In this document: piece after piece, positions 12,801 to 24,800 of the stretch
Numbering within the stretch: position 1 is the stretch's first letter
Layout of the letters: every line of letters begins with the position of its first letter
Assembly (NCBI GenBank): GCA_028673005.1
Contig: CM054116.1
Span: 97,194,207-97,258,206 of the forward strand
Length of the DNA: 64,000 nt
Source: Tanypteryx hageni
Taxonomy: Eukaryota > Arthropoda > Insecta > Odonata > Petaluridae
Direction of reading: 5' to 3'
Notes under the pieces: generated by a model
The model's database searches: none
What the model was told of the DNA's origin: nothing
The model's input: the letters and a program-made list of their open reading frames with translations, nothing else
Position numbers and translations under genes: made by a program

Positions 12801-15800
12801 TTTTCTGTTTTGAGTCTTAGATTCGGGGTTGTCTTGAATTCTTCAGGTAAATACAGTATTCTCCAAGTAATTGTATGTTTGTGTTTACCAGTAACTCAAG
12901 AGCTTTTTGGCATTAAAGGATTATTATGTTCATTTATATGCTTTCTATTTGGCAGGTCTGACACACGTTGAGAGTGTGATCACAGGTTGTGTGGAAGTGA
13001 TTCACGCATTCATCATGGTAGATCCTGTGTACAGTATTCCAATTGCCGCTCGGGCATATATGAGAATGCTCCTTTGTCCTGATCCTGCAGTATCCTTCAC
13101 AGCAAAGCACGCAATAGTGCGAACACTGAGACCAAGACAAGTATCTCCTGCACAGCCACCACCACCTCCACCCCCGCAGCCTGTGCAGGCTCCACGCTCT
13201 GCTCAACCAGGTATGTCTGGTTCAGGAGCACAGCCCCCACCGACAGCCATGGTTCGCAAGAGAGAGCGACGTAGGGCAGGAGCTGGAGGGACCTCTTCAT
13301 CATCTATGTCATCGGTAGCATTTGCTGCTGCAGCTCAAGGTGAAGGAATTTTATATACATAGATTGTATCTATCTTCCTAAATCTATAAAAGCCTTCTTC
13401 TGTCCCTTTGTAGCTCCCTCTGCCATGCTTTGTAATCCAAAGAAGCAAGAGTGAGAGCTGGTAGCTTTGCCCAGGAGGGGAGGGAGCTTACTTAGTAAGA
13501 AGCGAGAGTGAAAATTGGTACATTCACCCGGGAGGAAACGGAGCTTACTTAGTATTGCATTTTGTCAGAGCTGTTGGCAATTGTTGTATGATGGAGGAAT
13601 AAAAGGTACTGATTTAGAAAAAAACAATGCTGATTGGAAGACATCTCGCTGGAGAGAGATGGTTTCCATGTTCCCCTCCACTCATCTCCTCTCTTCATCG
13701 CTCAAGAAGATGGTGCTCTAGATTTTTATTTTATTTTTTCATTTATTTACGCTCCCCACATAGCTCGCTGAAGACAAGCAAAGCTCGAGAAAAATGCATG
13801 AATCCCTTATTTTTACTTTTTCCCATTGGTTAAATTGGTAACGACAATCAATACGATGGCAATGAAAATAAATAATTATTCCTCCATTAATTTTGTGTAA
13901 GTTTTTAGTCTTTGGCTAAAAACAGAAAAATAAAATTTATTATAATTTATTATAATGAAACAACCATTTTATATGCACTAAAAATATAATATTCACATAA
14001 TAGTATGCTCCATCCGGTTAAAATAGTTTTGGACATATTAAAGTTGTCAACGTAATTTTTATCAAATATTCATTCTGTATGTAAGATTTTTATATAATCC
14101 CGGCAGGGAGAATGGGAGGAAGGCAGAAAGTGTGAGAAAGGAAGAGAATGAGATGGAGAGCCGGAATGGGAAAAAGTCAAGGAATGAGAAAAAGGGAGGA
14201 ATGGAGAATGAGAATTGCTTTAATTTTAATATTACTATATTCATCCATACCCATCATTTTTGATGGGCAATTATGCTGGTTATTGTATATTTTAAATTGG
14301 TTTCTAACTCCATGATCATAAATTATATCATCTTGGTAGTTTTAAGTTTGACAATTTCATTGTTATGGTGAAAAATTTTAATAAACATATGTATAAATAA
14401 AATTATTATCGCTAATGCAATTATTTTAATTTAATGAAATGGCCTTTTTAAAGAAATGGTAGTAACTAACCTTTTTCTCAGTGAAACCACATTTCATCAT
14501 GTATGTTGAATACTAATGTGTATGGTCTTTGGAGTATTCTATAAATTTTAGTGTGTATATTTGTTGTCATTTACTCATATTATGGGTAATTAGAATGATT
14601 TCGTTGTTGATGAAATCTTGTCACACATTTGGTGCATTGTATGTGCTTTACAAGAAATGAATTAAAATATCTATTTTGTATTTTAGGTGGTCTAGGAGAG
14701 ATGGACCCCATTGCTCAGCCTGCTCAGCCAGACCCATCTGGGGACTTGGATGCACCATTTGATGTGGATCCAATGGTCCTCATAGCTCCAGAGGCTGGTT
14801 AGTATCTTATTACTTTTTCATGATAAAGTTTCATTTTACCATAGCATACCTGCAAAACTAACTTTTGTAACTCCATCATCAATAATAACAATATTTTTTC
14901 CTTTTTTATTTGTTTCAGTGATTATATAATGTTTTTATATTTCGCATGCTGTCCAATGAATCACCCAGCCATTTAGCAAAGTCCTAGTGAATTTTAACAA
15001 TTATCTCACATTTTTGGATTTTTCTGATTTTGTTTTCTTGCATATAAACTGCATCCTCATTCTGGAGATGAAAATTTTGTAAAAAATGTGTGACGTATAT
15101 GCAGTAATTTATTTCAATATTAATTGTTCTCTTTATCTTGAGCTTAGAGACTATATCCTGTGGACTTAGATTGAAAATGAAAATAAAGCATTGTATGCAA
15201 AACTATTATATTGTACATTGGGTGAAGAAAACTTACTTAGTTTATGAACTTTTCAAAACATTTGATACTATGTCATCTTGAAGGAGCATCTGGTGGGCTT
15301 GGTAGTCTCAGCTCCTTAGAAGCATTGCTTGGTGCTGCAGCTACTTCTGGTGGCGGTGGAGGTCACCATGGTTTTCCTCCTCTATTGGACATTCCTCCTG
15401 ATGCAGACGATGAGACAATGGTTGAATTGGCCATAGCACTGAGTCTGCAAGATCATGAAGCTGGTGGTGGTGGAGGTAGTGGTGGAGGGGGTGGTGGGCC
15501 ATCTTCATCATCATCTTCCTCTGACCTTCAGCACAGCCTTCAGCAAGGCCTTCAGGGCCTACAAGGTCTTCCTGGATTGCAGCATATCAGTGGACAAGCT
15601 CTTCAAGTGAGTCAAAAGTAAAAGAAAATTTATTATGATGAGGCTAACCTGTAATACAGCTGTTCCTGAGCTTCATGCATTTATGGCTCTCTTTTAAGGT
15701 AGCCCATGTTCCCTTAAACCTGACCATATACCAATAAATATAAAATTTAATATTAATGTCAAAATATAAATATTTAATTTATTTAGCCAAAAGTTAATGT

Positions 15801-18800
15801 TAATTCAAAGTAGATCCATGCATAAAATTGAAAAAATAAAACAAATGCTCCATCTTTGTGGCCCTCAGGAAACCTTTAATGCCCCTAAGTTTCGGAACTG
15901 CTTCTGTACAGTAATTCCCTACTATACGTTGCCCTTTTATATGTTTTGCATATATATGTTGTCAATGGATTCGGGAACATGTTTTGGTGTGCTGTGCTGC
16001 CTCACATATACATCATTTGTGAAGAGCCAAAGGCAAAATGTGGGATATTCCAATTAGAATATTCAAATTGTTACTATAATTTTAAATCTCTTTTGTCTTG
16101 TGTTTAATGTCATGTTCATTATTATTCATATAATTTAATTAAAGTTTGTGTTTAATTTAATTTTGCCATTACATACAGGGTTGCAAAATGTTTCTGTTTA
16201 CTGCTGAATGACTCCAAATGTGGGTGGTGTTGTTTTAACTTGAGAATCATTCTAGGTGACTTTTTATTTGTATTACTTTAATTTTGTTAGTTTTTTAACG
16301 TATAATATCTTATGTACTGTATTATCAAATATTATTTGGAGTAAAAATAATGTGTCAAAAATGACTGCCAGTAATGTAACCCTTTTATCATTAAGTCTAT
16401 GGGAAAATAGGTTTTGCTATACATTGATTTGTTATGCATTACAGGTCCATTTTATTGAGGTATATAATTTTTTACTTTTGCAGAGCCTCCAGGCACTAAT
16501 TGGAGGACCACCTCCTCACCCACCGCTTTCGGTTGGACGTGGAATTGTTGGAGGATCATCGAGACATCAAGGTGGAGCTAGCCACCATCATCCACACCAT
16601 GTTTCTCACCATCCTCACCTTGGAGGTGGGGCCTTTAGTGATGAACCACCTCCGCCTCCTCCTCCTAATGTGGCACCACCCTCACCTCCTCCTGGAGCTT
16701 CAGATGATGAGGGATCCACAGCTGCAACAGATGGCAGCACCTTGAGGACCTCACCTGCAGAACAGGTCTGTAGATTGGTTACTGATTCAGACGAATATTT
16801 AAACAATAATTTTCATGGTGAAAAATATTTTGAATCACCTTTCACATTGAAAAAAATATTTATCAGTTGCTATGGATAGCAAAATATTGATGCTCAATTA
16901 AATTACTGTTGGCAGCGCTGGGATCGCAGTCAATATTTACAAGAAAATTTATCTACAAAATAGGATGCTAGATGGCATTTAGATAACTTTGTTCACAATT
17001 AAAATTACCCTCCTCAGCATAAGCATCGCTATCAACAAATAGAAAATTTTATTATAGCACTTGAAGCAAAGGTATCTTAGCGATGATGTACATAAAAAAT
17101 TCAGGTGGATAATTGAAATATCTCTTAAACAATCCATTTTATGAAAGAATGCTTCAAACAAAACTTGTAGAAAATTAAATTATCTGCAACTTTCATAATA
17201 ATAAATATTTGCATTAATGGCAAAAACAGAAAAATTACAAGAGTAAACCACTTCCGGTTGACCAATTTTAGCCAAAATCAAATCTTGATTTTCCAATAAA
17301 AATATAAAGTTTTGTGCTGATTTAGTAAGTAGTTTTAGAGTTAGAGAACCCACAAAATTCTTCCCACACAGACATCATCAAGAAAATAGTGTAAATGCAT
17401 TTAGGGGATGTATTTCCTTTGAAATCTCAAATTAGATTTTTTCTCAACGACAATATTTTCTCTATACTGCATGTGTAAAAAGTAATTAGCTTCATTTCTA
17501 ATTAGTGGTCTGGTAAATAGGTATTTTTGTTTTTGATATAAAAATATTGTTTCTTCCCTGACAGGGAGGGAGTGGTGCTGGCAGTGACAGTGGAGGCGAC
17601 AGCATAACTGGAGATCAAAACATATCTGGTCGTAGTTCAGCATATGATGATGGTGGTGGAAGTCATCAGGGAGGTGGTGGTGGTGGAGGAAGTCGCAATT
17701 CTGTGGCTCTTCAGCAGATGAGTTCTCATGAAGAGGAGGAAGGTGCTGCAGGTGGTGGTGCAGGTGGAAGCAGAGGTGGGGGCAGTGGAGCAGCACTGAG
17801 TGGAGAAGCGAAGCACTTGCGCTATCTTCGTCTTGTATTGCTGGAAAGGTTAATTCGATACATTCCAAGACTGAAGAAGGTGGGTGGGCTCAGGTCCATT
17901 CCATTCATGCAGGTAAGATTGTTTGTTTTTCTTATATTCTCAGATATCAATCTGTCAATTTTGATGGTGATAACTTACATTGATGTGAAATTGATGTTGC
18001 CTTATGAGAAATTTTATGGAGATATTAATGATAACATTTTTGATTTTTCATGTGAAAGAGAGAAAACAATTTTCTGTTAATATTATTGCTATTAGCTCAT
18101 AAGTTTCTTACAATTTAACGAAGTATTAAAACATTAATGCCATTCTCATTTCATATTCTGGATAGTCTGTTATCTCATGCTCCTAATGAACTTCTCTTGA
18201 TCACTTATCATTATCGTAGTATTTGTGGCTTTATTTTTATAACAACAGTATCTGGCATAACAATACTGGAATAAATTTTTCACAAGTTAACTAGTCATTT
18301 AAGGATTGAAGAAAACAAAAATCATTGTAGGATTAAAAGCATTTCACATCATTTCATTTAAAAACAAAAGTAAATAATACAGTAGAACCTCATAAATCCG
18401 GCATTCTCGGGACATATCCCATGCCGGATTTTGGAAAATTCCAGATTTCTGAAAGTGATGCACATAGCCTAAGTATTCAAGGCAAATCGTAATGTACAAC
18501 ATAGTATCTTAACCAAATTACGAATAATATCGTCAAAGGCTAAACAATAAGAGGTACAATTTTGCCTTACATAATTAAATAGCTATCTTACATTGTTTTA
18601 ATTTATTCCTTTTAGGCATTAACAGTACAATTCAAATACACTGAATATTTCCACTGTTTCATTCAAATAAAAATTATTCTTCAACAGCAGTCGAAATCTA
18701 AATATAAACAAATAAATTTACGTAATATCGTCAAAGGCTCAAGTTCAAATGTGGCGGCCATTGTAATTCACAATTCTCATTATTGAAAATTTGCATTTTT

Positions 18801-21800
18801 TCATATTAAAAATGGATTTTCTGGCGAATCAACAGCTAATTGTATGCAATTGCTACATTGTGATCATCGTCACTTTCACTTCTTTCATCCTTCTCACCTT
18901 TGGGTTCGAAAACCATTTCAGCTGTTTCGCCATCAGTTAGCTGACATACGAAAGGTCCTTCATTGTCAATTTCTATCCAATTTTCAACATCTTTTTCCAG
19001 ATTCTTCGTTACATTATTATTTGTCAATGCCTTAGCGAACTCCATAATTTCAGAAACCAGTCTCTTTTTGTCACTAACATTAAAACCTAGAAAATCTGGT
19101 GGTGATTCATCACCATCTTCATTTTCATTTGCAAGCCACAAATTATGCCAGGAATTTTTCAGTGTTGCGGCCATTACATCATCCCATGCATTAACTTAGA
19201 GCCCCAATCACATCCTTAATATTGAATTCCTTTTTGAATCCGTTAACACCTTTGCCTCCATAACAAGCAATTTCTGCACATTTTTCTATAAAAAAATTTG
19301 AGATACCTTAAAATTTCCTGGTCCATGAATTATAGAAGTAGAATTTGTAGGTAAATAAACCTCACACACATTACCCAATACCAAAAGTATGCTTCAGGAT
19401 GGGCAGAACAGTTATCTAATATCAGAATTATTTAAAATCATCACCTAGTCTCTTAGACTTGCAATGCACATGTGCCTTCGGCACAAAGTGATTCAAAAAC
19501 CAATCGAGCATTATTTGCATTTGCACACAGAAAAACTGTCAGCCTCTCCTTTGACTTCTTCATTCCTCATGCCATATCCTCATTACCAGCTGCAAGTATG
19601 CTACGAGGAAGACATCACCAAAATAAACCCGTTTCCCCCAGTAAGATTTTCATCCGAAATTAACTTCGCCAACTCCTCTACAAATTTTTCGGCAGCATGC
19701 AAATCGGCATTAAATTTTTTGCCAGACACGGCTAATTTTCATATTTTATGATGAAGCTTGAAGCGGTGAAGGCAACATTGTGATTACTTGCAAGATTTAT
19801 TCATTTTCAAGTCTTTGTAGAATTTCTTTGTTTGCTGTATCAGCATTAAGCCTGATACCGGTTCACCTTCACTTCGTGACATTTCGTTAGGGATCTACAG
19901 GAGCTTTCAGATTGGCATTGACAAAACTGATGACACTGAAGGGGAAGAAAATATTTCCCACAGCGATCATTACATTTACTCTGACCAAACGATTTCAGAT
20001 GATGATATTGATGAATCTACTTTGGGTAGGGTTGCCAACTTTTAAATAGGGAAATATGGGATAACTCTTTTTCTGTGGTAAGAATTTTTTCAGTTATTTC
20101 AATTTTTTGTTTATCTAAATAGTGACGATGTCATTTTATCTAACAGATATGAGAAATCTGGGACAAATTGATGATTTGAAGATTATTTTCGGGACATAAT
20201 GTAAAAATCTGACATTCGTAAATTTTTGGTAAGTCTGGTTACCTCATTTCCTAGTCCAGCAACTGTCCAACTTATACATTTTAAAGATATATCTTTAAGA
20301 GAGTGAAAACATACAGAAGGCTCTTGGATAGATTTTTTTCGAGGTCGAATATCAGTTCTTTCGAAATGCACCTGAGATGGTTGGCAACCCATGGCAAACC
20401 CTTTCAAAAGGTGCAGGATTTTTTAATGCCGGATTTATGAGGTTCTACTGTAGTAAAACCACAAAAAAATGTAAAATTTTAATTAAGATTGTAATTTTTT
20501 GACATTCACATATCTAACAAATGCTACTTGATGAAGTAGGATTTATTTTCAAATTAGAACTTTAGCTTTTTCAGCATTTTCTTATTTGAAGTTCTTCAAC
20601 AACTTTTGATTTCAAAGTTCAATTAAACATAAGATTGTCTACTTAGTTAATTCAGCTTTTAAGCCTTTTGATTTGTCATAAAAACAGGTTATCCTAATGC
20701 TGACTTGTGATCTTGATGGTGAAGATGAAAGAGATAGAAAGGTCGTGGAAGCGTTGCTAAACGCTCTTGTTGTAGAATTACAAATTGGTCAAGTGGACAC
20801 AAAGGCAGATAGCAGCAAGAAAGTTTCTGAGGGAGCAGAAGAAGGAGCAGCCTCTGGTTCACAGAGTGAGGAGCCTCTTAACATTGCTGTGCGGACCCCA
20901 CAGAGAGAGGTTCAGCTTATCATCATTAGACTGTTAAGTAAGTTAATTTAATCACAGAATTTTCAGTAGGTTATTACTTATCATGAAATTGTTGTTGTAA
21001 TGGATTATATTACTATGTACAGCATGTAGTAAATATTTATTGATAAGCCATAAGTTTCCAAATAGTCGGCAAATGTTTAGTTTTACAGCTAATCTTTGGT
21101 GAATTTAACATTTAGGGTTGTTACTATGGTGTTTTGCTAAAGTAAAGTCCACTGTTTTCCTTATCTATTTAAAATATTAGGCTTTTTAAGTACATGTGCT
21201 TTACTCATGTGAGTTGGAAGCATTCCAATCTCAATCTGATTTAAATGTTTTCCACCAAATGGTTTATTTTAACTTAAATGTAATGAATAAAGATGTTTTA
21301 ATTAGGGTTGTGTGAACTTCAAACAATAAAATGGTTCAGTATATGTTAATTTAGTAATGCACACGAACTTGACTTGAAACTTTTCCTGTCTAAAACTAGA
21401 GCTGGATTCAATATGAAAATATGGTGTTCACACATCCCTAGTTTTAGTCATTGTTATACATTTGTAGTGTTTAATTGTCGAGTTTTTGAGATCTGATTCC
21501 ATGTTATTCACAGGTGTACTTATGTCCAGGACAAAGTCGAGCTACAAAGGAAGTGGAGGTGTTGATAATTCAGGATTTGTGGCTGGTGTTACTGCATCAA
21601 CTCTGATACAAGCTGGTGTTGTTGACCATTGCCTTTATTTACTTAAAGCTCTCCTACAGCATTGGAAGAGGTAATTAAACATTTCATTTTATTAAATATA
21701 ATTTAATAGGAGAATTTTTTTGTCCAAGATTTATCCAAAAAAGTCGGTTACCTTCACACTGCTGAGATCTACCGTATTAGCCTGAATATAATGCCACCCC

Positions 21801-24800
21801 GAATATAGTGTGACCCCAAGTATTTTGAAAGGAATTTTAGAAAAAGACAAAAACATTTAATTTTCTCTATTTTACACATTTAAATTATCTGTAAACTCAT
21901 GAATTATGTACTAAAGGGGGGTAATGTGATGTCACGTTTAGACGGTCCTCATTTTCTAACGTTGAGTGCCTCGACCCTGCGTGAAGTTGTGCCGGTACTG
22001 TGGTTGCTACAATTTGACCTTGATCTATTTTCAAGTCTCCTCAGACCCCTACTAAGTATATTTGTACAATGTAGCATCATAACATGAATTCCCATTTCAC
22101 TTACAATGTAGCAATTATAAACATGCGCTGAAACACACGTTATGAAACGCACCAATACGCAGTTATTTTTTTAAAGCTACAAGTACTCGAATCTAGTGCG
22201 AATGCAAGATATTCGAATATAGTGCGAATGTGACTTTTAAAGGTACATATTGAGGAAAAAACATTGCACTATATTCGGATCATTACAGTATTATCCATAC
22301 CTTCTATCATCAAAGGCAATACCACTGATGCGAGAATAGTGGGTTTTCTTTGGTGTCTCATGGAGGGCATTTGTTGGGGATGATTGATACTAGCTTTGAT
22401 AGCTGGTCCCAACCAAGGAAATTCCACATTCTGAGACAGGAGAATTAGTCTACGACAATAGTTCAGAGTTAAAATTTCTATCTGGAAAGTGGAATACCTG
22501 GGCTTGATTCATGATCATAGCAGAATTTTTTTCCCGATTTCTAACATCTCACATATTCCAGCATATGCTTGTCATCTAGGGGATCTATGTTCCATACTGT
22601 TCATCCGGTTTTTAAATTTAAATTTGGTATTTTTGCACTGTTTTCTTATTAATTTTAATTTGTTTGGATCTTTACATTGTTAGTTCCTAATTGGCCACAA
22701 ATAAAAGAGTAAAATCACAATTTTTCTAAAGTCGGCATTAAAAGTTATTTACATTACAGGATTTATACACTCGTATGACCACTTAGCTGTTGAAAACCAA
22801 AGGAGAGGTTAGATTGGTTGTTGTTGTGATATTCCTACTCAATCTCAGGATCAAAGAAATCTTCTGATGTATCCGACTCCCATAAATCTCTCTTAGAGAG
22901 ATGTTTATAGAGAGAGCTTTTATTTCCATTCTCGATCTTACAAAACCTCACTTAAGTAGTTCTGTAACTTAGAATATCACTATAGTGATTTACATATATG
23001 CTTGACAGAATGAAATCAATATCTGATGACTCAGTGTTGCTCTTCAAGTCTGTAGGCAAATTACTTTTACTGTCATCATTCCCTGTTTTCTCTCGGTTCT
23101 AAATGAGCATTTAGTGAAAGAATCAAGAATAAAAGAAGAAAATGCTTGCTACAGTGACATCTATGGCTGAATTATATCATTTTATTTGTTTCTCTCAGTT
23201 CCAGTGTGGAAGAACAGGCTGCCGCAACATCATCTACTACTGGCAGTGGTACTGCTGGAGCTAGTGGGTCAGTGGTGTCTTCTGGTGGCAGTGCACCTAG
23301 TGGTTCTCTTTTGCGCCCACATCATCCATCTACTCTACCAGATATGTCACCATTCTTCATGCGGCAGTATGTGCGTGGCTGTGCAGGTGGAGATGTTTTC
23401 ACAGCATACCCACAGTTGCTGACTGAGATGACCCTTAGATTGCCATATCAAGTGCACAAACACCATGGACACCATCATCACCACCATCACCATCACAAGC
23501 ATCACCGTGGACAGACACCACCTCCTCAGCAACAATCTGTACCTGGATTTGATCAGGTTAGTTATCTTGTTATATATGCTCATCTACACATTCTTTTATA
23601 ATTTCCAATGTTGCTGAAAATCCACAATGTTTTCCCAAAATGTTATTTATGTTACTATTATTATTGTTTATTTTACATACATGAAACTATGAAACCATAC
23701 ATTTAAGTGGATCCTTGTACAGTTGACTGTTTGGTGGAAAAAATTATATCAGTACTAACTTATTTATTAGTGAAGAAACAGACAGGACATTCCACATTTT
23801 CCTCTTTATTTTGTGATTTATTATTCAATTCAATACGTATGTATAAAGGTAATTTTTTTATTAGGACAATTGTCGTTGATGATGTCTCTGGTGAAATACA
23901 TTTAAAGATCAGTATGTCACCATTTTTCTATTCACAATTACCAAATTCCTTTATATAATTTCTTGTATACTAGTAATCTTGTGTACTGTAAATGACATTA
24001 AACGCCGGTGGTTAAATGCCATATCTGCCCAAATAGAAGCCAACCCCAAAAATTTTTAATATTTTTTGACAAAAAAAAATAAATTTCATAGATTTTATGC
24101 TGAAGTGTGCCGGGCATGCGTGCACGGTCTAGAATACATTATTGGAGATCGAAGAATAGAGTGAGAAATGGTTTACTTGTTGACGTTTGAAATATTACTC
24201 CAATTAATAATTTCGCGTTGTTGAATAATGTTCCACATTCAGTTGCGATAATTTCATTCCTCTTCATATTCACACAAGGTCAAATAAAGCAATAGCGACC
24301 TCGCAAAGATAATTTTTAATCCAAGTCTATTTCCAATGAAATTAGCATTTACATTGCCTTAAGAAATTGCATTTTATAATTATACATGTTCATAGCATAT
24401 ATGGTATATCATATATAACTTCACACAAACAAATTTTACCATAATTCAAACAGTTGATCATCAAAAGCCGTCATCACATTTTGTGTAATCGTCTGAGTAG
24501 TCAATGTACGTAATTCCATGAATATAAACATTGCATTGGCTTTAGCAATAACTACAATAGCCAAGTAAAACTAATAGGAACGTCTTTTAATGGATAATGA
24601 AAAATAATACAAATTGCTAACTATTCTTAATGATAAATATCCATGAGAAACGAAGGAAAATATCCAATAGCATTTAGAAACGAAAGAACAGGTAACATTG
24701 GCAACAAAACAGGTACTGCTAAATTAAATATTCTAGCTTTATTATTTATTCATTAATATTCATCGGTCAAATATTTACTTTACGAAAAATATAGTACCAT

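Larger units (their letters stand above)
11122..12858. mobile_element. TIR element, outermost of three nested elements
   Basis: Ends TACCATATTTATCCGAATCC and, reversed, TACTGTATTTACCTGAA. Its flanking parts (11122-11220 and 12540-12858) match 35382-36298, which lacks the inner insertions. No coding sequence seen. Ends 98 bases before exon 6. Confidence 0.75.

Noticed and set aside
13439..13553. CRISPR-like array
   Set aside because: Only two diverged adjacent units, no spacers, eukaryotic context.
17401..17868. 155-codon minus-strand open frame rich in His/Leu
   Set aside because: Antisense of the Gly/Ser-rich exon 10; no family signature.
23347..23583. Minus-strand open frame over the His tract
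   Set aside because: Mirror of the repetitive exon 13 coding sequence.
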